64,000 bases of DNA from DATHTS01 sp965219305. Its GTDB lineage: Bacteria; Acidobacteriota; Blastocatellia; Pyrinomonadales; Pyrinomonadaceae. Location: NCBI GenBank assembly GCA_965219305.1, contig OZ244725.1, positions 2,852,001-2,916,000 of the forward strand. Reading direction: 5' to 3'. This document shows positions 1 through 7,443 of this stretch, piece by piece. The notes below the pieces were generated by a model. The model was given only the letters and a program-made list of their open reading frames with translations, searched no databases and was not told where the DNA came from. The position numbers were made by a program, and so were the translations under genes. Numbering within the stretch: the stretch's first letter is position 1; each line of letters starts with the position of its first letter.

Positions 1-350
1 ATTCGCATAGCGTTTTCGTTCGCTTCCGTTCCCGAATTGCAGAAAAATACTTTCGTAATTGACTCGGGAGCAATTGAAACAAGTTTTTCCGCCGCTTTTG
101 CGCGAATTTCCGAGTAAACCAGATTTGAATAAAACAAAACTTTTTCCGCTTGATTTTTCAACGCTTCGACAACGTGCGGATGCGAATGTCCCGTCGCGCA
201 AACCGCGTGTCCGCCGTAAAGATCGAGATATTTTTCCCCGTCGCTCGTCCAAATCCACGAACCTCGACCGCGTTCGACCGCAATGTTCATCTTTGCGTAG
301 GTCGCCACTTGAAATTCTTCTTCCAGACTTTCTATTTCGTTGAAATTCAT
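1..350 (-). CDS. argD: Acetylornithine (or LysW-lysine type) aminotransferase, N-terminal part
   Basis: The gene runs off the left edge; the ATG is at 350 and about 116 N-terminal residues are visible. It reads as a class III PLP aminotransferase: an early 'YLDLYGGHAVCATGHSHP' stretch followed by 'KVFFCNSGTEANENAMR', the phosphate-binding SGTEANE motif typical of acetylornithine and related aminotransferases. The PLP lysine lies outside the window. The enzyme transaminates N-acetylglutamate semialdehyde to N-acetylornithine. It sits directly downstream of the same-strand 139-aa unknown and argC, so ArgC product would pass to ArgD. The alternative assignment, a LysW-dependent or succinylornithine enzyme, cannot be excluded from the fragment, but argC/argG/argH next door favour arginine synthesis. 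Confidence 0.9.
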   Translation of the reverse strand, partial: MNFNEIESLEEEFQVATYAKMNIAVERGRGSWIWTSDGEKYLDLYGGHAVCATGHSHPHVVEALKNQAEKVLFYSNLVYSEIRAKAAEKLVSIAPESITKVFFCNSGTEANENAMR

Positions 351-355
351 AATTT

Positions 356-775
356 TCACTCAGCGAAATTTTTCGCGTCGTTATAAATTAAAACGGCATC
401 TTTGTTGGTCTGCAAAGCATTCTGGAATTTATCGTTAAAATCTTCTTCCGCATCCTGAAAATTGAGCAGAAGTTTCGCTTCATTTAAAAGCGCGTTCGCG
501 TCGGTTTCGGTCGCCGGACGGCGCACGGACGCAGCCTCGTCGATCAGGGCAATCAGCGTTGAAATTTTTCGCAGCCACGCAAAATGCGGATCATCAATCA
601 CAAGCGAAAGATAAATATTAGAATTTGCAATTGCGCCGTTTTTCTTTTCGTAAGAAGCTTTTGTGTCGCTGAGCAAAATTTTGTGCAAGCGCAAAAACGC
701 GCCGCTTAAACCCTTTAGTTTCTGACGTGTTTCATCCGTCAATGTGTCGTTTTCATTTTCCAGTTCAGTACTCAT
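356..775 (-). CDS. Conserved-looking hypothetical helical protein in the arg cluster
   Basis: A 139-residue acidic protein that I do not recognise. It is rich in Leu, Ala, Lys, Glu and Asp with no signal peptide, membrane segment or cysteine, and looks all-helical. Near residue 60 there is a 'DDPHFAWLRKISTLIALID' segment. Its stop is 5 bp from the argD start and it is preceded by a 106-bp gap with an inverted repeat, so it is probably co-transcribed with argD. Codon use matches the neighbours, supporting a real gene rather than a chance frame. Function is unknown; the position between argC and argD is the only clue. Confidence 0.7.
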   Translation of the reverse strand: MSTELENENDTLTDETRQKLKGLSGAFLRLHKILLSDTKASYEKKNGAIANSNIYLSLVIDDPHFAWLRKISTLIALIDEAASVRRPATETDANALLNEAKLLLNFQDAEEDFNDKFQNALQTNKDAVLIYNDAKNFAE

Positions 776-800
776 AAAATTATTTTAACTTAAAAAATGT

Positions 801-874
801 TGCCCGCGAAATAAGCGAAAGAAGCAAAAAAAACCAAACAAATTCTTAGCCTCATCTGGCACATTTCGCGGGCA
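801..874. repeat. Intergenic inverted word repeat (GCCCGCGAAA family)
   Basis: Left arm begins TTGCCCGCGAAATAAGCG at about 800 and the right arm ends ATTTCGCGGGCA at about 873, separated by A-rich sequence. It fills the gap between argC and the 139-aa gene. The same word family recurs near 10684, 20845, 21894, 26884, 31234 and 51553. Confidence 0.8.
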
Positions 875-881
875 GAAATTC

Positions 882-1919
882 TCACGGATTTGTTCCCGCG
901 AAAATCAATCCCGTTTTTTCGTCCAAACCGAACATCAAATTCATATTCTGCACCGCTTGACCAGCCGCGCCTTTGACCAAATTATCAATTGCCGAAAAGA
1001 CGGCGACTTGTTTTCCGACGCTCGTGTGAACGGCGATGTCGCAGAAATTCGTCGTTTTCACCCAATTGATGTCGGGCGAATTTTCGACCAATCGCACAAA
1101 AAACGCATCTTTGTAAAAATCCGCGTAAAGATTTCGAACATCTTCGTTCGTCATTTCCAAAACGGTTTCCAGATAACAAGACGCGAAAATCCCGCGCGAA
1201 ACGGGCAGTGAATGCGTCATAAAAACGAATTGATTGTCGAATTCGCCGACCGATCTCAAATGCTGTGAAATTTCGGGAACGTGTTGATGCTGAAACGGTT
1301 TGTAGGCGTAAAACGAATTCATTCTCTGCGGATGATGCGTGTTCGCCGCCGCCTTTGCGCCCGAACCCGACGAACCCGTTTTTGCGTCAACGATGATTTT
1401 CCCGTTCAAAAGCCCGCTTTTCACCAACGGCGCGAGCGCAAGCAAAGTCGCCGTCGCAAAACATCCCGGATTTGCGATGTAGTTTGCCGTCTTTATCTGT
1501 TCGCGGTTCGTTTCCGTCAAACCGTAAACGAATTTTTTCTGCAATTCATCGGCAGTATGTTCGAGTTTGTAAAACTGCTTGAAAACGTCTTTATCATCAA
1601 TCCGAAAATCGCCCGACAGATCAACGACTTTCACATTAGGCGGCAAATTCGGAATCAAATTCAACGCCTGACCGTGCGGCAAAGCGAAAAACGCGACATC
1701 AATATCTTCAAGTGCAGACAAATCTTCCGGCGATTTTTCAAACCTCAAATCAGTCAAACCGAACAGATTTTTATGCACTTCGCCGACCGCTTTCCCCGCG
1801 TGTTCATTCGCCGTCACCAGAACAATTTCCGCATTCGGGTGAAACAAAAGTATCCGCAAAAGCTCACTTCCGCCGTAACCCGAACCGCCGAAGATTGCAA
1901 TTTTTATTTTCTCGTTCAT
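882..1919 (-). CDS. argC: N-acetyl-gamma-glutamyl-phosphate reductase
   Basis: 345 residues, the normal length for the family. The N-terminus has the Rossmann nucleotide-binding 'IFGGSGYGGSELLRIL'. The catalytic cysteine lies in 'ANPGCFATATLLALAPL' near residue 150, and 'GSSGSGAKAAANTHH' and 'HQHVPEI' are further family signatures. It reduces N-acetylglutamyl phosphate to the semialdehyde with NADPH, the third arginine step, in the cytoplasm. Its ATG overlaps the stop of the upstream 95-aa gene by 4 bp, so the two are translationally coupled. It is likely controlled by the ArgR encoded in the same cluster. Confidence 0.97.
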   Translation of the reverse strand: MNEKIKIAIFGGSGYGGSELLRILLFHPNAEIVLVTANEHAGKAVGEVHKNLFGLTDLRFEKSPEDLSALEDIDVAFFALPHGQALNLIPNLPPNVKVVDLSGDFRIDDKDVFKQFYKLEHTADELQKKFVYGLTETNREQIKTANYIANPGCFATATLLALAPLVKSGLLNGKIIVDAKTGSSGSGAKAAANTHHPQRMNSFYAYKPFQHQHVPEISQHLRSVGEFDNQFVFMTHSLPVSRGIFASCYLETVLEMTNEDVRNLYADFYKDAFFVRLVENSPDINWVKTTNFCDIAVHTSVGKQVAVFSAIDNLVKGAAGQAVQNMNLMFGLDEKTGLIFAGTNP

Positions 1920-2203
1920 TTGTTATATTTCGATGTTCTCAAGTGTTCACAAATAATATTTACAGTTTCTTTAATTGAGTTTCCCCATTTTCTTTCGTTG
2001 TTTCTATTTGTCTCAATCAAAAAAGGACATTGACCATAACTATTTTCGACTTGAATTTCATCATCTGATTTTTCACTAAGCCAAAAATACCAAATGCCGT
2101 CATCATCGGCAGGATGAGTAACTTTTAGCTGATAAATTTCGACATTTGGAAATTCTTCATTGACTAATTCAATAATTTTTTCAATATCACGATTGTTTTC
2201 CAT
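1916..2203 (-). CDS. Small hypothetical protein overlapping argC
   Basis: 95 residues, not recognised. The protein has 'YQLKVTHPADDDGIWYFWLS' near residues 25-45 and 'CPFLIETN' near 65, with no membrane segment. The ATG at 2203 is good, and the stop overlaps the argC start (ATGA arrangement), which argues for a translated gene. A mixed alpha/beta fold with several aromatics, as in small immunity or regulatory proteins, is possible, but no function can be assigned. AT content is higher than in argC, like the next two upstream genes, suggesting that 1.9-2.6 kb was inserted into the arg cluster. Confidence 0.65.
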   Translation of the reverse strand: MENNRDIEKIIELVNEEFPNVEIYQLKVTHPADDDGIWYFWLSEKSDDEIQVENSYGQCPFLIETNRNNERKWGNSIKETVNIICEHLRTSKYNK

Positions 2204-2206
2204 AAT

Positions 2207-2581
2207 TTACCAATCAGGAATTTCACCTTTTTTCATCAAATATCCGTAAGTTCCAGCATTTTCAAAGTTAGTATTTACTAGAATTGCTCCGTCAAATAAG
2301 GCGGAATCAATTGCCGAATCTTCAAAAGTTGCATTTGTTAAATCTGCTCCGCGAAAATCGCAAGTTTTAACATTAGCTTGATAAAAATTTGCGCCTCTCA
2401 AATTAGAGCCGCGAAAATCCGCCAGTATAAATGTTTTTGATAAATTGATTCCTTCAAGAATTAAACCTCGCAAGTCATAATATTCATCATATAAATCACA
2501 TTCAATAAAATCTCGTTCCCCATTTTCATAGCGTTCGAGCAGTTCGGAAATATTTTTTGGCGGAATATAATTTTCTGTCAT
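2207..2581 (-). CDS. Pentapeptide-repeat protein
   Basis: About 124 residues from the ATG at 2581 (a TTG at 2593 would add four residues and overlap the upstream gene). Residues about 40-105 form a pentapeptide-repeat quadrilateral helix: 'ADFRGSNLRGANFYQANV', 'CDFRGADLTNATFEDSAI', 'ALFDGAILVNTNFENAG' with the A(D/N)LxX rhythm. The N-terminus 'MTENYIPPKNISELLERY' is a short helical lead. Such proteins serve as scaffolds or nucleic-acid mimics; the specific role here is unknown. It lies 3 bp upstream of the 95-aa gene on the same strand, so the two probably belong together. Confidence 0.85.
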   Translation of the reverse strand: MTENYIPPKNISELLERYENGERDFIECDLYDEYYDLRGLILEGINLSKTFILADFRGSNLRGANFYQANVKTCDFRGADLTNATFEDSAIDSALFDGAILVNTNFENAGTYGYLMKKGEIPDW

Positions 2582-2585
2582 AAAT

Positions 2586-3743
2586 TTACGCAAACGCCAA
2601 TTCCTTTCGTTTTGCCGGATTTATTAAATTGAAAAGTCGCAAACCGTCGCGTCTAGCGTTTCCGGCTTTGATGCAGTAATTTTCCTCGACAAAATCTTCG
2701 CCCATCTGCGAATCCGTGACCGAACCGGCGACGACATCAATTTCGATGTCGAGATTTTTCAGCACCGCGATTCCGCCGACCACGCCGACGTAATCGCCCG
2801 CGCAGAAGACGAATGACGAGATCGCGTTCTTAATTTCAAAATCCTTTAAGACCGAATCAACCGAATAACCGCCGACGATTCCGTCGCCGAGTTCGACGAC
2901 GATCAGATCGGGATTAAATGAATTCAAATGATTCAAGATCGCTTTGGCGACCGACGGCAGATCGTCGTGGTCAACCGTCGAAGGCAGACCGCAATCGAGA
3001 AAACTCGCCGTCACGAACGCGCCGTGATCTTCCATATTCAAAGTGTCGCGCAACGCCGCCACGCCCGACATTTTCGCGCCCGCAACGCGCAAACCTGCCT
3101 GATGCGCCTGTTTGACGATCTCAGTCGCCGCGACTGTTTTGCCCGAATTCATACAAGTTCCGGCGACGATCACGACCGGCGCGGATTCGTTTAGAAAATT
3201 AGTCGGCTGTAAAGCATTGTCGGCAATATTTAAGATGCGCGGAGCGGATTGGAGCGCATGCGTCCCCGCTTGCAATGAGTGCGAAGCGCGAACAAACGTT
3301 AGATTATCCTTAATATCAGTATCAAACGCAGACGTTAAACCATCCGCTACCGCAGACGGTTCTGACACCGCAATTCCCAAAACTTCGACTTCGATCGCGT
3401 CGGAAAACGAAGAATGATGCCCTTTGCAAACGCCGATCACGCCGCCCATATTCAAAAGATTAAGTTTGTCGCCCGTCTTTACAGATTCGGGAACGTCGCC
3501 GACAAAACCTTTCAGCGCGCGCCGTCTGCCGAGAACGCCGAGCAAAATGTCGTTGCGATTGATCTTCGCCAAACGCCCGTTCGGAAGTTCGAGATTGCCG
3601 TAAGTCACCGATTCGCTCAAAGCGCGAACGACAACAACATCGCCCGCTTCCGGCGCGTTGTGTTCATCAATCACGCTGACCGTTTTCGTCAAATTCAACG
3701 GCGAAGTCGCCGAACCGATTTTGTCTGCTTCTAAAACTTGCAT
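2586..3743 (-). CDS. P-loop NTPase of BioD/DUF1611-like type
   Basis: 385 residues with start ATG at 3743 behind a GAGGT ribosome site. The N-terminal half (about 1-180) is beta-rich with no recognised motif. The C-terminal half begins with a Walker A 'VAGTCMNSGKTVAATEIV' near residue 195, followed by 'KMSGVA' and 'LIVVELGDGIVGG', which look like the P-loop and switch region of the SIMIBI class (dethiobiotin synthetase, CobQ/MobB, DUF1611). It may be an ATP-dependent ligase or synthetase. I cannot name the substrate. It lies in the arginine cluster but is not a known arginine enzyme. Confidence is high for the fold, low for function. Confidence 0.7.
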   Translation of the reverse strand: MQVLEADKIGSATSPLNLTKTVSVIDEHNAPEAGDVVVVRALSESVTYGNLELPNGRLAKINRNDILLGVLGRRRALKGFVGDVPESVKTGDKLNLLNMGGVIGVCKGHHSSFSDAIEVEVLGIAVSEPSAVADGLTSAFDTDIKDNLTFVRASHSLQAGTHALQSAPRILNIADNALQPTNFLNESAPVVIVAGTCMNSGKTVAATEIVKQAHQAGLRVAGAKMSGVAALRDTLNMEDHGAFVTASFLDCGLPSTVDHDDLPSVAKAILNHLNSFNPDLIVVELGDGIVGGYSVDSVLKDFEIKNAISSFVFCAGDYVGVVGGIAVLKNLDIEIDVVAGSVTDSQMGEDFVEENYCIKAGNARRDGLRLFNLINPAKRKELAFA

Positions 3744-3760
3744 CTTTTTACCTCAAGAAT

Positions 3761-4190
3761 TTTCACCACAGAGAACACAGAGATCACAGAGATTTTTTAG
3801 AAATTGTTTTGGCTTTCATCAATTTCTTGAATTTCAACATTTTTTTCTCTAAAATCTTCTGGAACTTCTATTTCCCCCCAAGAATGACATTCGATAGTCA
3901 ACTCTTTATTTTCCAAAAATATTATGAATCCGCATTGAATATGTTCAGCTTTGCCAATAAGAATCGGTTTATCACAAACAATTCTATTTTTAGGCAAATC
4001 AGAATGTCGAATTTTCAAAAAGTAACCGCTTCCTGTGTATTCGTAACCGACAAATTCAATGTTTTGAATTACGTTAGCTAAAACTTTAGGAGACAATTTA
4101 TTTGACACCAAGATTTCTATAACCTTCTTCTCGTAATTTTTTAGTTTCATAATCTTAAAATCTCTGTGTCCTCTGTGATCTCTGTGGTGA
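3761..4190. repeat. Inverted CACAGAG word repeats flanking a small gene
   Basis: The left arm at 3761-3800 reads TCACCACAGAGAACACAG and so on. The right arm at 4157-4190 is its near-perfect reverse complement (CTCTGTGATCTCTGTGGTGA). Unlike the other word repeats in the window, the arms enclose a whole gene (3797-4150). The left arm lies 3' of that gene and the right arm lies just before its start. Confidence 0.8.
3797..4150 (-). CDS. Small hypothetical protein bracketed by inverted repeats
   Basis: 117 residues from the ATG at 4150. The reading frame stays open upstream to 4198, but that part ('HHRDHRGHRD') is the translated CACAGAG repeat and is not likely to be protein. The protein starts 'MKLKNYEKKVIEILVSNK' and contains 'VGYEYTGSGYFLKIRHSDLP', 'CGFIIFLENKELTIECHSWG' and an acidic end. 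No known family is recognised. It is more AT-rich than argG. Being an orphan between two repeat arms, it may have been acquired together with them. Confidence 0.6.
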   Translation of the reverse strand: MKLKNYEKKVIEILVSNKLSPKVLANVIQNIEFVGYEYTGSGYFLKIRHSDLPKNRIVCDKPILIGKAEHIQCGFIIFLENKELTIECHSWGEIEVPEDFREKNVEIQEIDESQNNF

Positions 4191-4194
4191 ATAA

Positions 4195-5394
4195 TCAATC
4201 CATCTTCCGCAACCGCAACCGCAAAGACTGCAAGCGGATAAAACCTTCCGCGTCGAGTTGGTTATACGCGCCCGCGTCGTCTTCAAAGGTCACAACTCGT
4301 TCTTTGTAAAGCGAATTCGGCGATTTGCGACCTAAAATCGTGACGTTGCCTTTGTATAATTTCACGCGCACGTCGCCCGAAACGGTTTCCTGCGTCTGGT
4401 CAACTATCGAGCGCAAAATCTCGAATTCCGGCGCGAACCAGAAGCCGTAATAAATTGATTCGGCGAATTTTACGCCGAGAGAATCGCGCAGACGCATCAC
4501 TTCACGATCCATCGTGATTGATTCGAGCGCGCGGTGCGCCGACTGCAAAATCGTCACGCCCGGAGTTTCATACACGCCGCGCGATTTCATCCCGACGAAA
4601 CGATTTTCGACCAGATCAACGCGCCCGATGCCGTGTTCGCCGCCCAAGAAATTCAATTTTGAAAGCATATCAACCGCGCCGTATTTCTCGCCGTTAATCG
4701 CCACAGGTTCGCCTTTTTCAAACGTCAGAATAATTTCTTCCGCTTTGTCAGAAGCATTTTCCGGCGATTTCGTCAGCAGAAAAATATCTTCCGGCGGCGC
4801 AGCCCAAGGGTCTTCCAAAATGCCGCCCTCGTATGAAACGTGCATCAGATTTCTGTCCATCGAATAAGGCTTTTCGGCGGTCGCCGTGACGTTAATTCCG
4901 TGTTCGGCGCAATACGCGATCAGATCCGCGCGACCTTTAAATTCCCAATGCCGCCACGGTGCGACAACTTTTATATCAGGTTGCAAAGCGTAATAAGTCA
5001 GTTCAAAACGAACTTGGTCATTTCCTTTTCCCGTCGCGCCGTGCGCCACTGCATCCGCGCCTTCTTTCTGCGCTATTTCAATTTGTTTCCGCGCAATCAC
5101 CGGACGCGCAAGCGAAGTTCCGAGCAAATAAACGCCTTCATAAAGCGCGTTCGCCTTCACCGCCGTCCAGACGAATTCTTTGACAAACTCTTCGCGCAAA
5201 TCTTCAACATAAAGTTTCGACGCGCCCGTTTTCAGAGCTTTTTCTTCCAAACCGTCGAGTTCGTCGCCCTGACCGACATCGGCACAAAAACAAATCACTT
5301 CCGCGCCGTAAGTTTCCTTGATCCAAAGCAGCATCGCGGAAGTGTCGAGTCCGCCGGAATATGCCAGAACAACTTTATTAATTTTCTTTTCCAT
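4195..5394 (-). CDS. argG: Argininosuccinate synthase
   Basis: 399 residues, the usual length. The N-terminus has the PP-loop ATP-binding motif 'VVLAYSGGLDTSAMLLW', followed by 'AHGATGKGNDQVRFEL' near residue 115 and 'DRNLMHVSYEGGILEDP' near 180, all diagnostic. It joins citrulline and aspartate using ATP, the penultimate arginine step, in the cytoplasm. It is followed (upstream on the minus strand) by argR after 27 bp, so argR-argG form one transcription unit facing away from argH. No truncation or missing residue is seen. Confidence 0.98.
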   Translation of the reverse strand: MEKKINKVVLAYSGGLDTSAMLLWIKETYGAEVICFCADVGQGDELDGLEEKALKTGASKLYVEDLREEFVKEFVWTAVKANALYEGVYLLGTSLARPVIARKQIEIAQKEGADAVAHGATGKGNDQVRFELTYYALQPDIKVVAPWRHWEFKGRADLIAYCAEHGINVTATAEKPYSMDRNLMHVSYEGGILEDPWAAPPEDIFLLTKSPENASDKAEEIILTFEKGEPVAINGEKYGAVDMLSKLNFLGGEHGIGRVDLVENRFVGMKSRGVYETPGVTILQSAHRALESITMDREVMRLRDSLGVKFAESIYYGFWFAPEFEILRSIVDQTQETVSGDVRVKLYKGNVTILGRKSPNSLYKERVVTFEDDAGAYNQLDAEGFIRLQSLRLRLRKMD

Positions 5395-5421
5395 TTGTAA
5401 TTTTTCCGGTCTTTTCTTAAA

Positions 5422-5841
5422 TTATTTTTCAAATATTTCCCAAATCTTTTTTATTGCTGTTTTCTGCGCCTTTGCGTCTTTGACGGCGATAAAAATCGTA
5501 TCTTCGCCGGCGATTGTGCCAATAATTTCGGCGATTTCCGCCGCGTCAATTTTGACGCACGCCGCCGACGCTAAACCGAGTTCGCATTTTGCGACGAGCA
5601 GATTATTTCCGGCTGTTTCAATTTTTTCCAAACCGAATGGATTCGCTTTGACACGCTTTTCGGGCAATGTGTAAATACCGTTCGCCTTTATAATTCCGAG
5701 TTCGTCCAGATCGCGCGAAACGCTGGATTGCGTGGCGGAAATTCCGTCCGTTTGCAGTTTTTCCAACAAATCTTCCTGCGTTCCGAATTCTCCGGTGCGA
5801 ATTATTTCCAGAATTATTTTTTGCCGCTTTGCTTTTTGCAT
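5422..5841 (-). CDS. argR: Arginine repressor ArgR
   Basis: 139 residues from the ATG at 5841 ('MQKAKRQKIILEIIRT'); a TTG four codons upstream would overlap the candidate operator and is less likely. The N-terminal winged helix has the family signature 'TQEDLLEKLQ' and 'ATQSSVSRDLDELGIIK'. The C-terminal domain has 'AACVKIDAAEIAEIIGTIAGEDTIFIAV', including the GT(I/V)AG(E/D)DT motif that binds arginine and makes hexamers (residues about 100-120). It represses or activates arg genes in response to arginine. It sits between argG and the divergent argH, next to a perfect palindrome. Confidence 0.96.
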   Translation of the reverse strand: MQKAKRQKIILEIIRTGEFGTQEDLLEKLQTDGISATQSSVSRDLDELGIIKANGIYTLPEKRVKANPFGLEKIETAGNNLLVAKCELGLASAACVKIDAAEIAEIIGTIAGEDTIFIAVKDAKAQKTAIKKIWEIFEK

Positions 5842-5851
5842 AAAAATAAGC

Positions 5852-5876
5852 AAATATGCAAACAGATTGCATATTT
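5852..5876. promoter_or_regulatory. Candidate ArgR operator (palindrome) upstream of argR
   Basis: A perfect inverted repeat AAATATGCAA-acaga-TTGCATATTT lies 11 bp before the argR start, in the argR-argH divergent gap. A further half-like TTGCAT follows at about 5879. AT-rich palindromes of about 18 bp with TGCAT/TGAAT cores are the usual ARG box form. Palindrome seen directly; ArgR binding is inferred. Confidence 0.6.
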
Positions 5877-5984
5877 ATTGCATAGATGAATAAATTAAAA
5901 CATAAGTTGCAGAAAGTCAAAGGAAATATGAATTTTAAAGTTACAAACTTTTGCTTTTCTCAATAGCTTTGTAAAATCGCTTTT

Positions 5985-7373
5985 ATGACTGAAAACAAAA
6001 ATCTCTGGGGCGGACGTTTTACCGGAACTGCGGACGAAACTTTTGCCGAATTCAACAATTCTTTTTCGTTTGACAAAAGACTTTTTCGTGCTGATTTGCA
6101 GGCGAGCATTGCTCACGCCGAAGCAATTTTCCGCGCTGGAGTTTTAAATGAAAACGAGATCGAACAGATCAAAAACGGGTTTGAAACTATTTTGAATAAA
6201 GCCGATTCTGACAAAGATTTTTTTGAAAACTCCGATGCTGAAGATGTTCATTCCTTCATCGAAGCAAAACTCGTCGAAATTATCGGTGATGCGGGAAAAA
6301 AACTGCACACGGGCAGAAGCCGCAACGATCAGGTGGCGACGGCGTTTCGCCTGTGGTTAAGAGAGGAAATTGACGAAATTCTGGTTTTATCGCGTGAATT
6401 TCAAAAGGCTTTGATCGCATCGGCGGAAAAACAAAAAGATGCAATTTTGCCCGGTTATACGCATTTACAGCGCGCGATGCCGATCTTGTGGGCGCATTGG
6501 TGTCTGGCGTATTTCGAGATGACCGAGCGCGACCGCGAAAGATTATTTGACGCAAGAAAACGCACGAATATTCTGCCTTTGGGCGCGGCGGCTCTCGCCG
6601 GAACTTCTTTTAATATTGACCGCGAATCCGTGGCGAAAGAATTAGGTTTTCAAAGCGTTACAAAAAACAGCCTCGATGCCGTCAGCGACCGCGATTTTGC
6701 GATTGAATTTACGAGCGCGTGCGCGATTATAATGATGCATCTTTCGCGTTTTTCCGAAGATTTGATTCTTTACGCTTCGAGCGAATTTCGTTTCATCGAA
6801 TTGTCCGACGCAGTTTCGACCGGATCGTCTCTGATGCCGCAAAAGAAAAATCCCGACGCGCTCGAACTGATTCGCGGAAAAGCCGGAAGAATTTTCGGTC
6901 ATCAAACTGCGCTTCTGGCGACGATGAAAGGTTTGCCGCTCGCTTACAACAAAGATATGCAGGAAGACAAGGAAGCGGTTTTCGACACGGTTGACACGGT
7001 AAAAATTTGCTTAAAAGTTGCAAAAATCGTTCTTGAGAATCTGCACGTTAATGAAGAAAACACGCGCCGTGCGGCAAGTGCCGGTTATTTGAACGCGACC
7101 GAACTCGCCGATTATCTCGTCAAAAAAGGCATTCCGTTTCGCACGGCGCACGATGCGAGCGGGAAAATCGTTCTTCACGCAATCTCACTCGGCAAAGAGC
7201 TGCACGAATTAGATTTAAGAGATTTCCAAAAATTTTCGGAAGATATTGAAAATGACGTTTTCGACGCGCTTTCGCTTGAATCAACACTCGCCGCAAAATC
7301 GGCAATCGGCGGAACTTCGCCCGCGACAGTCGCCCAAAGACTCAGAGAAATAAAATCATCAATGGACAACTGA
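5985..7373 (+). CDS. argH: Argininosuccinate lyase
   Basis: 462 residues, full length. The start 'MTENKNLWGGRFTGTADETF' is the classic ArgH opening. The superfamily signature 'GSSLMPQKKNPDALELIRGK' is near residue 283, carrying the catalytic serine loop, and 'HTGRSRNDQVATAFRLW' is near residue 108. It cleaves argininosuccinate to arginine and fumarate, the last step of the pathway. It is divergent from argR, sharing the 110-bp regulatory gap. The last codons ('SSMDN') overlap an intergenic word repeat (TCAATGGACAACTGA), so the C-terminus may have been reshaped by the repeat. Confidence 0.98.
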   Translation: MTENKNLWGGRFTGTADETFAEFNNSFSFDKRLFRADLQASIAHAEAIFRAGVLNENEIEQIKNGFETILNKADSDKDFFENSDAEDVHSFIEAKLVEIIGDAGKKLHTGRSRNDQVATAFRLWLREEIDEILVLSREFQKALIASAEKQKDAILPGYTHLQRAMPILWAHWCLAYFEMTERDRERLFDARKRTNILPLGAAALAGTSFNIDRESVAKELGFQSVTKNSLDAVSDRDFAIEFTSACAIIMMHLSRFSEDLILYASSEFRFIELSDAVSTGSSLMPQKKNPDALELIRGKAGRIFGHQTALLATMKGLPLAYNKDMQEDKEAVFDTVDTVKICLKVAKIVLENLHVNEENTRRAASAGYLNATELADYLVKKGIPFRTAHDASGKIVLHAISLGKELHELDLRDFQKFSEDIENDVFDALSLESTLAAKSAIGGTSPATVAQRLREIKSSMDN

Positions 7374-7440
7374 AAATGGACAATTAACGATAAAAATCGG
7401 AAAATAATTGTCCGTTTTATATTTTCAACTGCTCATTATT
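7360..7440. repeat. Inverted word repeat (TGGACAATT family) at the argH 3' end
   Basis: Outer arms AATGGACAACTGAAAA (7361-7376) and ATTTTCAACTGCTCATT (7420-7436) are inverted imperfectly. Inner arms GGACAATT (about 7378) and AATTGTCC (about 7406) are perfect. The first arm includes the argH stop codon. Confidence 0.7.
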
Positions 7441-7443
7441 CTT

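Noticed and set aside
59..386. Open frames on the plus strand at the left edge
   Set aside because: They lie opposite argD, whose minus-strand frame gives a clear aminotransferase; these are shadows.
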